Positions 14,732-21,896 of a stretch of 26,658 bases of DNA are shown here, one piece after another. This DNA comes from Clostridiales bacterium (GTDB lineage: Bacteria > Bacillota > Clostridia > Oscillospirales > Oscillospiraceae), in assembly GCA_004557075.1 (NCBI GenBank), contig SFEX01000020.1:1-26658 (forward strand), written 5' to 3'. The position numbers were made by a program, and so were the translations under genes. Position 1 is the first letter of the stretch. Every line of letters begins with the position of its first letter. A model generated the notes under the pieces. The model did no database searches and was not told the DNA's origin. It saw nothing but the letters and a program-made list of their open reading frames with translations.

Positions 14732-15829
14732 TTACTTCCTGCAATAGATTTCACAGAGCTTTTTTGCAACGGCAGCGTCATCATAGTTGTTCCTGAGGAA
14801 CTCAAGGCGAGCGGGCTCCGGTGAGCGCTCAGAAGCGTTTATAACCGCCTCAGCCCAGTCCTCGTCGGGAGCGTCGAGTGGCAGGTACACAGCTCGACCG
14901 TCGGCATTGGTATCCTCGGGAACGACGTCCGAGGCAACACAGGCAAGTCCTCCGGCCTGCGCCTCTATCATTGCCATGCCGAAGCCCTCATATCTCGAGG
15001 GAAACAGGAAAACATCCATTGCCTGATAGGCCTTTTCAACGTCCGGCATAGCGCCGGTGATAATAAGCTTGTCGGATATCCCGAGACGCTCTGCCATACT
15101 GCGGACGTCCTCCTCCAGAGGACCGTCGCCGGTAAGCATAAGAGCAGCGTCGCGCTTTTCCGATATGCGTTTAAAAACGCTGACTATTTTTTCGTGATTC
15201 TTTGCGGGCAGGAAATGCCCCACATGTCCTACAACGAATTTCCCATCCAGACCGTATTTCTTACGCATTTTTTCGCGTACGCCCGGGTCAAAGGCAAAAC
15301 GATTGCAGTCGATGCCATCTGGCAGTACCTCTGCTCTTCGGCTCTCTACGGCTCTGTCTCCGAAAACATGGCGGCAGGCCTTCTCCGAGCAGCCGAGCAT
15401 ACAGGTCGCGTTCTTATTTATAAGTTCGCGCATCAGAGTTTCGTAGGCGAGGCGTGTGACCGAGCGGCTTTCGCCCGTGTGGGCGTTATGCGCGTGGGCG
15501 ATGCGTATGGGAACACCGTGCTTTTTTGCGGATCGGAGAACAAGCCCCGAATAGAAAAAAACATGACTGTGTACAGCGGCGAAGGGATCGCTTTTCTCAA
15601 AAACGGCGTTGAGATTTTCGATAAGGCTCCTGTTTCCGTCAAAGTAATAAATGTGCCCGCCGTGGGCAAGGACTTCCTCATCGTAAAGTCCCGTCTTACC
15701 GCTGGTCATGGCAAAGTCAAATTGAACCTCGGAGGTATCCATCCGCCGGTACATGTTCATAACAAAGTTTTCCACCCCGCCGGGATTAAGAGCACCGAAA
15801 ACATGCAAAACTCTTATGGGCTCGCTCAT
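14732..15829 (-). CDS. GT4 glycosyltransferase, EpsF/CapH-like
   Basis: 365 aa. Starts IRVLHVFGALNPGGVENFVM, close to the EpsF/CapH subgroup opening (RVLHVFG-N-GG-E/E). Seen: IAHAHNAHTG, LPDGIDCNRF, VVGHVGHFLPAKNHEKIV, LMLTGDGPLEEDV, IITGAMPDVEKAYQAMDVFLFPS, and EGFGMAMIE (E-x7-E). Cytoplasmic, acting on undecaprenyl-linked intermediates. The ATG overlaps the preceding stop by four bases (ATGA) and has AAGGAG 8 bases upstream. Confidence 0.9.
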   Translation of the reverse strand: MSEPIRVLHVFGALNPGGVENFVMNMYRRMDTSEVQFDFAMTSGKTGLYDEEVLAHGGHIYYFDGNRSLIENLNAVFEKSDPFAAVHSHVFFYSGLVLRSAKKHGVPIRIAHAHNAHTGESRSVTRLAYETLMRELINKNATCMLGCSEKACRHVFGDRAVESRRAEVLPDGIDCNRFAFDPGVREKMRKKYGLDGKFVVGHVGHFLPAKNHEKIVSVFKRISEKRDAALMLTGDGPLEEDVRSMAERLGISDKLIITGAMPDVEKAYQAMDVFLFPSRYEGFGMAMIEAQAGGLACVASDVVPEDTNADGRAVYLPLDAPDEDWAEAVINASERSPEPARLEFLRNNYDDAAVAKKLCEIYCRK

Positions 15830-17019
15830 GCCGTGCTCTCCTTTGCGTCTTTTGAAAATTCGCGGTAGAAGTCAAAACGCCGCTTTTCAAGCTTTTCCTT
15901 TTCAAAATCGGCGGCACGGGAGAAATTCGCCCTCGCCATGGCGGACATGGAGTCTTTGCTGAGACCCTCGAGCATATCCACTATTGTGCCGACGTCTTTG
16001 GCGGGGAATATAGAACCATTGCCCAGCAACTCCGGCATACCGCCTATCCGCGAGCCGAAGGCCGGCAGAGCACGGCTCATGGCCTCGATCAACGCACGGG
16101 GCATGCCCTCCTGCAAGCTGGGCTGTATGTAAAGATCAAGTCCGTCGAACCAACCGAACATCCTGTCGTGCGGTATACTTCCCTCAAATACGACCTGCTC
16201 CGACACCCCGAGCTTCTCCGCAAGCTCGCGAAGCCGCGCACTGTCTCCGCCTCCGGCGAGGCGGTATTCAAAATCCGCCCGCCCCTTAGCCTTTAGTGAG
16301 GCGAGCGCCTCGATAACAAAGTGTTGACCCTTGAAAGCAACGTTTACCGCTGCGGCGGTGCCTATGACGGTCTTGCCGTCGCTCCGATTTATCTTTTCGA
16401 GCCTTTTTTCGAGGAGCACGCCGTCTGCAGGGAACAGCTCAACGTCGGATATCGCGGCGCTTTTGCCGCCGGATGGATACCTGCGCTGCAAAAATTCGTC
16501 CGTAACATATACGGCGTGCGAGGCGTGCTTCATGCAGAATCTCATTTGCAGCCACGAATTCGGCGCGAGAAGCTTTCCCCTCAGGCTGTGGTTCCAAAGA
16601 CTGCCCCAGGGGCAGCCGACGGCCTCGGCAAGGTATGGTTTTCCGAGCTTCTTACAATATCCTGCGGCTATCCTGCCGCTGCGCGACGGAACGCGCATGA
16701 TGACAGCGCGGTCAGGGGTGATATTCTCCTTTATGATGCGCCTGTAACGCCTGCGCAGGCTGAGGCTGAAAAAGTTTTTGAGACTTGCCGTCAGATCAGG
16801 CAGCCACACGATGCTTATCCGCTCGCTGCTGAGCTTATTCATGCGCGAGAGCGCTTCCGTATCATCGGGACTGACGGGAGAGCGGCGCATGAGCAGGGTT
16901 ATGTGCTCGAAGTGCTCGAGATAGCGGTCGAATATCTCCTGCGAGAACGCCGAGCCTGTGTACAGATTGCCCTGCGCGTCCTCGGCTACCTTATCCTCAT
17001 AGACAAATAAAAGTTCCAA
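15826..17019 (-). CDS. GT4 glycosyltransferase
   Basis: 397 aa. The GT-B N-terminal part carries MRVPSRSGRIAAGYCKKLGKPYLAEAVG; the C-terminal part has VIGTAAAVNVAFKGQHFVIEA, YRLAGGGDSARLRELAEKLGVSEQVVFEGSI, FDGLDLYIQPSLQEGMPRALIEAMSRALPAFGSRIGGMPELL with E-x7-E, all typical of GT4. The start is a TTG with GAGGTG 7-8 bases upstream; no ATG or GTG gives a better start. Its stop overlaps the next ATG (ATGA), and it follows the CapM-like gene by 11 bases. The donor and acceptor cannot be read from sequence. Confidence 0.88.
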   Translation of the reverse strand: MELLFVYEDKVAEDAQGNLYTGSAFSQEIFDRYLEHFEHITLLMRRSPVSPDDTEALSRMNKLSSERISIVWLPDLTASLKNFFSLSLRRRYRRIIKENITPDRAVIMRVPSRSGRIAAGYCKKLGKPYLAEAVGCPWGSLWNHSLRGKLLAPNSWLQMRFCMKHASHAVYVTDEFLQRRYPSGGKSAAISDVELFPADGVLLEKRLEKINRSDGKTVIGTAAAVNVAFKGQHFVIEALASLKAKGRADFEYRLAGGGDSARLRELAEKLGVSEQVVFEGSIPHDRMFGWFDGLDLYIQPSLQEGMPRALIEAMSRALPAFGSRIGGMPELLGNGSIFPAKDVGTIVDMLEGLSKDSMSAMARANFSRAADFEKEKLEKRRFDFYREFSKDAKESTA

Positions 17020-17030
17020 AATCCAACACC

Positions 17031-18146
17031 TCAGTATAAGTGCTTCAAGGTCTCTTCAACGACGGCCTCTTTGTCGAATTTCAGGCTGACATACTCGAAT
17101 GATGCAACCGCCATCTTCATTTTGTCGGCATAACTGAGTTCAATGAAATGTTTCATGGCGACGTAGAGACTGTCGGCGCTTTTCGGTTTGCACAGAAATC
17201 CGGATGTGTTATCGATGACGGCCTCCATGCAGCCGTGGATATTGCTTGTTATAAGCGGCCTGCCCATGGCTCCTGCCTCCAGAAGAACATTTGACATGCC
17301 TTCGTGATAGGACGGAAGCACAACGCAGTGGGCTTTTGCGTAAAAATCCGCAACATCATTGCGGAAGCCGTGAAAGTCTATAACACCCTGATTGTTCAGC
17401 AGCTCCGTCTGCCGCTGATAGGATTCCTCAAACATGCCGACGACATCTAAGCGGACCCCATCTCCGTATTCGGATTTAAGCTTTGAAATAGCGGAATACA
17501 GCTCATCTATGCCCTTTTCCTTCATGATGCGGCCGACGAAAAGAAAATTCACAGGCCCTGAGGGGGGGTAATCTGTCAAGCTGTATTCTGAGGCGTCAAT
17601 ACCCGCACCGTTGAGAACACAGGTGTGGGCTTCATTTACCACGCCCGCTCCGACGAGAGTATCTTTGTTGCCCTCGTTTTCAAAAAAAACTACTTTTGCT
17701 TTTTTTAGGGCAAATTTATACATGGAGAGCACAAGCTTTTTAAGCACACCGCTGCCCTCGAGCGCAGAACCAAGCCCAGTGATATTTGCTGAGTATGGAA
17801 TTTTCAGTAGCCTGCATGCGATACCACCGTATATATTAGGCTTTACGGTGTATGTAATTACAAGATCCGGCCTTATTTTTTTCAAAAGCCTGCGATAAGT
17901 CCGAAACAGACTTAAATCCTTAAATGGATTCATACCGCGGCGCTCAATGGCCGTTTCAATGTACTCACAGCCAATATCCCGGAGCTTGGGTATAAGCTCG
18001 CCGCTGGGCAAGAGTACATATACTCTGTTTCCGTCGGAGATCAGGCGTTTTAACAGCGCCTTTCTGAACTTATATAATCCGACGTCAAAATTTGCTATAA
18101 CAACGATAGTTTTATTTTTTAGCTGCCGGGATTCCAATATAAACAC
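17031..18146 (-). CDS. GT4 glycosyltransferase, CapM/PglA-like
   Basis: 371 aa. The segment DLVITYTVKPNIYGGIACRL...YSANITGLGSAL is the hallmark of the CapM/TuaA/PglA GT4 subgroup, which usually adds the second sugar to the lipid-linked primer. The C-terminal half has FLFVGRIMKEKGIDELYSAI, LDVVGMFEE, IDFHGFRNDVADFYAKAHCVVLPSYHEGMSNVLLEAGAMGRP with E-x7-E. The start is GTG 18146 or TTG 18137; both lie inside the end of the acyltransferase gene (about 26-35 bases of overlap) with AAAAGGG nearby, implying tight coupling. Directly following the priming enzyme and a PglD-like protein, the order resembles pgl-type loci. Confidence 0.88.
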   Translation of the reverse strand: MFILESRQLKNKTIVVIANFDVGLYKFRKALLKRLISDGNRVYVLLPSGELIPKLRDIGCEYIETAIERRGMNPFKDLSLFRTYRRLLKKIRPDLVITYTVKPNIYGGIACRLLKIPYSANITGLGSALEGSGVLKKLVLSMYKFALKKAKVVFFENEGNKDTLVGAGVVNEAHTCVLNGAGIDASEYSLTDYPPSGPVNFLFVGRIMKEKGIDELYSAISKLKSEYGDGVRLDVVGMFEESYQRQTELLNNQGVIDFHGFRNDVADFYAKAHCVVLPSYHEGMSNVLLEAGAMGRPLITSNIHGCMEAVIDNTSGFLCKPKSADSLYVAMKHFIELSYADKMKMAVASFEYVSLKFDKEAVVEETLKHLY

Positions 18147-18717
18147 CCTTTTCCGTAATGTTTTTTACCACGGCGGCGCCCGCGCCGATAACGCAGCCGC
18201 CGCAGATTGAAATACCGTTTTTTACGGATGCGCCGATACCTATGTGAGTTTCCGGGCCTATTCTGACCGTGCCGCCTAAAGCCGCGTTAGGCGACAGATG
18301 AACGTAGTCGCCGATATCGTTATCATGCTCGATGACAGACGAGGTGTTTATGATGCAATGTCTGCCGATTTTGGCGCATGGGTTTACTACGGCACCCGCG
18401 CATATCATGCAGCCTTCGCCGATCTCAGCAAAAGAAGATATGACGGCGGACGGATGAACTGCAGTGTACCAATGAACGTCAAGAGTTTCGGCTATCCTAC
18501 GGCGGACGGCATTTGCTCCAATCGCGATGACAAACTCACAGTCATTGAAACGCATTGCGTCCTGCGTATTGCCGATGACGGGAAAGCCAAGAACATTTAG
18601 CCCCTTGTCTGCGTTATCATCCAAAATTCCGACAACGACATCTCCGCACAGGAGAACGATATCGATAACAACCTTAGCGTGATTACCCGCGCCTATAATG
18701 ACAACCTTTCTATTCAT
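18112..18717 (-). CDS. Sugar O/N-acyltransferase, PglD/NeuD-like
   Basis: 201 aa. The N-terminal Rossmann-like domain (KVVIIGAGNHAKVVIDIV, then GILDD) is followed from about residue 90 by left-handed beta-helix hexapeptide repeats (IGEGCMICAGAVV, IGRHCIINTSSVIEHDNDIGDYVHLSPNAALGG, IGIGASVKNG), ending GVYIGIPAAK. The His in VIEHD is the catalytic base in PglD, which acetylates UDP-4-amino sugars. This fits making an N-acetylated or O-acetylated sugar for the polymer. ATG 18717 is preferred over 18723 because GGAGG then has a 9-base spacing; it overlaps the sugar-transferase stop. No 4-aminotransferase/dehydratase pair for bacillosamine is in the window, so the exact acceptor is open. Confidence 0.88.
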   Translation of the reverse strand: MNRKVVIIGAGNHAKVVIDIVLLCGDVVVGILDDNADKGLNVLGFPVIGNTQDAMRFNDCEFVIAIGANAVRRRIAETLDVHWYTAVHPSAVISSFAEIGEGCMICAGAVVNPCAKIGRHCIINTSSVIEHDNDIGDYVHLSPNAALGGTVRIGPETHIGIGASVKNGISICGGCVIGAGAAVVKNITEKGVYIGIPAAKK

Positions 18718-19348
18718 TGACATAGGCCTCCAAGCCCATGAATTCCTCCATTGTGGCAGAAGTGTTGGAGGAAATGCCCGAGCGGCAAAAAACTGCTTTT
18801 ACCGTATGCAGAATGATTTTCACATCAAGCAGGAAGCTGATATGCTCGACATAGTAAATGTCCATCTCGAACTTTTCCTCCCATGTGAGGGAGTTGCGGC
18901 CGTTTGCCTGCGCGTAGCCGGTCAGCCCGGGCATAACGTCGTGCCGGTGCCGCTGGCGCTCGTTATACCGCGGCAGATACCGCACAAGCAGCGGACGCGG
19001 TCCGACGATGGACATGCTGCCGGTGAAAATATTCCACAGCTCCGGCAGCTCGTCGAGCGAAGTGCTGCGCAGAGCTCTGCCGAACGGGGTCAGCCGCTCC
19101 TCATCGGGGAGAAGCACGCCGCTTTCATCATAGATATCTCTCATGGTACGGAATTTATACAGCCTGAATATCCTGCCGTGCTTTCCCGGGCGCTCCTGAG
19201 AAAAAATCACCGGACGGCCGAGCCTGAGAAGCACGAAAAGCGCGGTTATTGCCATTACGGGGCACAGCACTATAATCGCACATCCGGACAGCAGGATATC
19301 CAGTGCGCGCTTGATGTACTTTTCGTAAAATGAAGCTCTGTGCTGCAT
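18710..19348 (-). CDS. Priming sugar transferase (undecaprenyl-phosphate sugar phosphotransferase)
   Basis: 212 aa, PglC/EpsL size class of the polyprenyl-phosphate hexose-1-phosphate transferase family (PF02397). One hydrophobic re-entrant segment (about 15-40), then ERPGKHGRIFRLYKFRTMRD, LRSTSLDELPELWNIFTGSMSIVGPRP, and MPGLTGYAQANGRN. The Asp-Glu pair of the SLDELPEL segment belongs to the active site. It transfers a sugar-1-phosphate from a UDP-sugar to undecaprenyl phosphate and so starts the repeat unit. ATG 19348 has a near-perfect AAGGAGG five bases upstream; a longer in-frame start ten codons earlier would place that site inside the gene. First gene of the cluster, preceded by a promoter at 19396-19424. 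Confidence 0.93.
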   Translation of the reverse strand: MQHRASFYEKYIKRALDILLSGCAIIVLCPVMAITALFVLLRLGRPVIFSQERPGKHGRIFRLYKFRTMRDIYDESGVLLPDEERLTPFGRALRSTSLDELPELWNIFTGSMSIVGPRPLLVRYLPRYNERQRHRHDVMPGLTGYAQANGRNSLTWEEKFEMDIYYVEHISFLLDVKIILHTVKAVFCRSGISSNTSATMEEFMGLEAYVNE

Positions 19349-19395
19349 GGCGACCTCCTTAACGGCGCAATATGACACAATAATTTGACTTTACA

Positions 19396-19424
19396 ATATT
19401 ATCACTAAATTATGCGGAAATCAA
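19396..19424 (-). promoter_or_regulatory. Promoter of the polysaccharide operon
   Basis: On the minus strand, TTGATT (19419-19424), a 17-base spacer and TAATAT (19396-19401), about 48 bases upstream of the sugar-transferase ATG. A perfect 12-bp palindrome CGGAAATTTCCG (19453-19464) lies about 29 bases upstream of the -35 box and may be an activator or repressor site. Confidence 0.55.
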
Positions 19425-19487
19425 TGTAAAAGCGCTGCTTTTTGCAAGTTTACGGAAATTTCCGGCGGCGTTGTGACGGCGGATGCC

Positions 19488-19526
19488 ATAAAAAATATCC
19501 CGCGAGGCAAAATCGGCTTGCGGGAT
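19488..19526 (-). terminator. Intrinsic terminator after the deoR-type gene
   Basis: On the minus strand, ATCCCGC, a 16-base loop, GCGGGAT, then ATTTTTTAT. It lies about 47 bases past the DeoR-type stop and separates it from the polysaccharide operon promoter. Confidence 0.75.
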
Positions 19527-19572
19527 ACTGTAGTATTTGCTTTGCGAAGAGACCGCAAATCGGCTCAAAGAG

Positions 19573-20340
19573 CTATTTACAGACGATAAGCCTTGCTTCA
19601 TGCTCTTTGAAAAAGCTCAGCCAGTGTTCATCGGGCGCGGCGTCGGTGAAAACGGCGTTGACATCGTCCATGGACATTATGCCGTGGGTCTTGCAGCGGC
19701 CGAATTTCTTCGAGTCGATGAGCACATAGCGCTCCTTCGAGTTGCGGAGCATGGCGCTTCTTATCGCGGCCTCCTCCTCGTCGCTGTGGGTCAGGCCGAA
19801 GGTCATGTCCAGACCGGAGCAGCTAACGAACGCCTTGCCCGCGAACAGGCCGGACAGCTCGGCCAAAGTGCTATGGCCGACGAAGGAATGCGACCTGTCG
19901 GTGTACCGGCCGCCAAGCGCGATTATCCGAACGCTGTCGCTCGCGCACAGCTCGTTGAGAACGCCTAAGCTGTTTGTCATGACAGTAAGCTCAAGACCCG
20001 AGGTGGCGATCAGCTTTGAAAGATAAAGCGTTGTAGTGCTACTGTCGAGAAACAGGAAGTCACCCTCCTCGATCTCCTGAAAGCACCTTGCGGCGATACG
20101 CTTTTTCTCATCGATCATCGAGCTCTGGCGGAAATTGTACGGAGCTTCGCCGTCGGGAGTTGCGCGGTAGGCGCCGCCGTGAACGCGGACGATCATCGGG
20201 TCCTCGGCGCTGATCCTTTGCAGATCCCGGCGTATTGTCTCGCCGCTGACGCCGAACATGCAGCTCAGCTCCGACACGGTAACGCTGTTTTGCTTGTAAA
20301 GTATTTGCTTTATGCTGTTTTCTCTGTCTACACATAACAT
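19573..20340 (-). CDS. DeoR/GlpR-family transcriptional regulator
   Basis: 255 aa, standard length. The N-terminal DeoR HTH (about 5-60) contains VTVSELSCMFGVSGETIRRDL and ends VRVHGGAY. The DeoRC sugar-phosphate sensor domain follows: GDFLFLDSSTTTLYLSKL, VMTNSLGVLNEL, IALGGRY, KAFVSCSGLD, and YVLIDSKKFGR. Members usually repress sugar-use genes and respond to a phosphorylated sugar. The ATG at 20340 has GGAGAG 7 bases upstream. It has its own terminator and no obvious metabolic partner; the only neighbours are the polysaccharide operon downstream and the ylmC-like gene upstream, so its target is not clear. Confidence 0.93.
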   Translation of the reverse strand: MLCVDRENSIKQILYKQNSVTVSELSCMFGVSGETIRRDLQRISAEDPMIVRVHGGAYRATPDGEAPYNFRQSSMIDEKKRIAARCFQEIEEGDFLFLDSSTTTLYLSKLIATSGLELTVMTNSLGVLNELCASDSVRIIALGGRYTDRSHSFVGHSTLAELSGLFAGKAFVSCSGLDMTFGLTHSDEEEAAIRSAMLRNSKERYVLIDSKKFGRCKTHGIMSMDDVNAVFTDAAPDEHWLSFFKEHEARLIVCK

Positions 20341-20371
20341 AATAAACTCTCCAAGTCACCGTTATACTTCA

Positions 20372-20400
20372 AGAATAAACCAAAACGGCAAAAATTACAA
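20372..20400 (-). promoter_or_regulatory. Promoter of the deoR-type gene
   Basis: On the minus strand, TTGTAA (20395-20400), a 17-base spacer and TATTCT (20372-20377), about 32 bases upstream of the ATG. Confidence 0.5.
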
Positions 20401-20451
20401 CAGATATTTGGCAATAAATTCATGAAATTTCACAGATTACCGATTTATCAC

Positions 20452-20492
20452 CATTTCCAGTCAGAAATTTTCAAAATTTTTGACCGGAAATG
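20452..20492. repeat. Imperfect 20-bp-arm inverted repeat between deoR and ylmC
   Basis: The arms 20452-20471 (CATTTCCAGTCAGAAATTTT) and 20473-20492 match at 18 of 20 positions around a single central base. It lies in the 304-bp AT-rich divergent intergenic region, upstream of the DeoR promoter. It may be an operator (autoregulation) or an RNA stem-loop; the rest of the region shows only the promoter and AT-rich sequence. Confidence 0.6.
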
Positions 20493-20644
20493 CGGTAAAA
20501 AGTCTGAACTAATTGCGAAAAATCAAGTAAATTGCACAAAATGTGGGAAAATATTTATTATTTCAATTAAATGCAGAAATTGAAAAGATACCGCACACGG
20601 AATATGTACAAACCTCAGTGTCATATCATACATCAGGTGATGAT

Positions 20645-20923
20645 ATGATAAGTTATTTTTCCGAGCTTCGGTATAAGGAAGTTATTGATATACATTCCGG
20701 CAGGCGCTTGGGCTACGTCTGCGACGCGGAGTTTGACGAGTGCGAGGGTAGGCTTATATCCCTCATAACGCCGGGCAGAGCCAAGCTTTTCGGGCTGCTG
20801 GGCAGGGAGGACGACTACATCCTGCCGTGGAAATGCATAGCCAAGATCGGCGGCGATATCATACTTGTGGAGCTTGAGGCCGATCAGCCCCGCCGCCACA
20901 GGGAAAAACGAAAAATATTTTAA
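20645..20923 (+). CDS. YlmC/YmxH-type PRC-barrel protein
   Basis: 92 aa. Reads as the small PRC-barrel family named YlmC/YmxH in spore-forming Firmicutes: FSELRYKEVIDIHSGRRLGYVCDAEFDECEGRLISLITPG, then a hydrophobic-charged end DYILPWKCIAKIGGDIILVE. The role is uncertain; it is described as sporulation-associated in annotation, with a beta-barrel fold that may bind RNA or protein partners. ATG 20645 with AGGTG 5-6 bases upstream is preferred, because a start 34 codons earlier would add non-homologous AT-rich sequence. It precedes the rpsB promoter and is transcribed separately or partly through it. Confidence 0.85.
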   Translation: MISYFSELRYKEVIDIHSGRRLGYVCDAEFDECEGRLISLITPGRAKLFGLLGREDDYILPWKCIAKIGGDIILVELEADQPRRHREKRKIF

Positions 20924-20941
20924 CAAAATGGTAAAAAACTA

Positions 20942-20970
20942 TTGAAATTCCAGAACAAATCTGGTATTAT
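20942..20970 (+). promoter_or_regulatory. rpsB promoter
   Basis: TTGAAA (20942-20947), an exact 17-base spacer and TATTAT (20965-20970), giving a leader of about 105 bases before the rpsB ATG. Confidence 0.75.
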
Positions 20971-20976
20971 ATCAAG

Positions 20977-21084
20977 GCATTTCGCACGGGAGCGGACTTT
21001 CTTCCATGTGGCTGCGGCGTGGCCGCGGCTGGGAAAAGGGGATGATACTCCCGGAGGAAAAAACAAAATCAGGAGGAAAAAACA
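20977..21084 (+). promoter_or_regulatory. Structured 5' leader of rpsB
   Basis: The leader can fold with an outer stem CGGGAG (20987-20992) / CTCCCG (21048-21053), and an inner GC-rich hairpin GCTGCGGC-GTG-GCCGCGGC (21011-21029, one G-U pair). Two nearly identical ribosome-binding motifs, GGAGGAAAAAACAA, lie 18-19 bases apart; the second serves rpsB and the first overlaps the outer stem. This would suit autoregulation by S2, as known for rpsB leaders in other bacteria, but I cannot match it to a specific RNA family. Confidence 0.45.
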
Positions 21085-21828
21085 ATGTCAGTAGTATCTA
21101 TGAAGCAGCTGCTGGAAGCCGGCGTCCATTTCGGACACCAGACCCGCCGCTGGAACCCCAAGATGGCCGAATACATCTATATGGAGCGTAACGGCATCTA
21201 CATCATCGACCTGCAGAAGACCGTCAAGAAGCTCGAGGAGGCTTACTCCTTCGTGCGCGATCTCGCCGCAAACGGCCAGAGCATCCTTTTCGTCGGAACC
21301 AAGAAGCAGGCTGCCGAGGCAGTCAAGGAAGAGGCTGCCCGCGTAGGAATGTACTACGTCAACGCACGTTGGCTCGGCGGCATGCTCACAAACTTCAAGA
21401 CCATGCGCACCCGTATCGACCGCCTTGCTCAGCTCAAGAAGATGCAGGAGGACGGCACCTTCGATATGCTGCCCAAGAAGGAAGTCATCAAGCTCATGGG
21501 CGAGATGGACAAGCTCGAGAAGTACCTCGGCGGCGTTAAGGAAATGAAGAAGCTCCCCGGCGCTATCTTCGTCGTTGACCCCCGCAAGGAGCACAACGCC
21601 ATCGCAGAGGCTCGCAAGCTGCACATCCCCATCGTCGCTATCGTTGATACCAACTGCGACCCCGACGAGGTCGATTACGTCATTCCCGCAAACGATGACG
21701 CTATCCGCGCCATCCGCCTGATCGCTTCCACCATGGCAAACGCCGTTCAGGAAGGCCGTCAGGGCGCCGACGCCGAGGTCGAGGAGACCATGGCAGAGGC
21801 TGAGGCCGAGAAGGTCGAAGAGGAATAA
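21085..21828 (+). CDS. rpsB: 30S ribosomal protein S2
   Basis: 247 aa, full length. Starts SVVSMKQLLEAGVHFGHQTR and continues RRWNPKMAEYIYMERNGIYIIDLQKT, with VGTKKQAAEAV, NARWLGGMLTNFKTM, VVDPRKEHNAIAEARKLHIPIVAIVDTNCDPDEVDYVIPANDDAIRAI, which is unmistakable S2. It ends with an acidic Glu/Ala tail (about 25 residues) common in Firmicutes. AGGAGG sits 8 bases before the ATG. It heads the conserved rpsB-tsf pair, with an intrinsic hairpin between the two genes at 21846-21869. Confidence 0.99.
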   Translation: MSVVSMKQLLEAGVHFGHQTRRWNPKMAEYIYMERNGIYIIDLQKTVKKLEEAYSFVRDLAANGQSILFVGTKKQAAEAVKEEAARVGMYYVNARWLGGMLTNFKTMRTRIDRLAQLKKMQEDGTFDMLPKKEVIKLMGEMDKLEKYLGGVKEMKKLPGAIFVVDPRKEHNAIAEARKLHIPIVAIVDTNCDPDEVDYVIPANDDAIRAIRLIASTMANAVQEGRQGADAEVEETMAEAEAEKVEEE

Positions 21829-21845
21829 TCTAAACAAAAATTAAC

Positions 21846-21869
21846 AGGGGGCGAATCTGCCCCCTTTTT
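21846..21869 (+). terminator. Hairpin/attenuator between rpsB and tsf
   Basis: AGGGGGC, loop GAATCT, GCCCCCT followed by further Ts. It is a compact intrinsic terminator in a 68-base gap, presumably leaky, which would set a higher S2 than EF-Ts transcript level. Confidence 0.8.
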
Positions 21870-21896
21870 CAAATTGAATTACAGGAGGAAAAAATA

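Noticed and set aside
20560..20644. Possible sporulation sigma-factor promoter (GAATA...CATATCA) before the ylmC-like gene
   Set aside because: The -10 match is incomplete and a vegetative TTGAAA-17-TATGTA is equally plausible; too weak to list.
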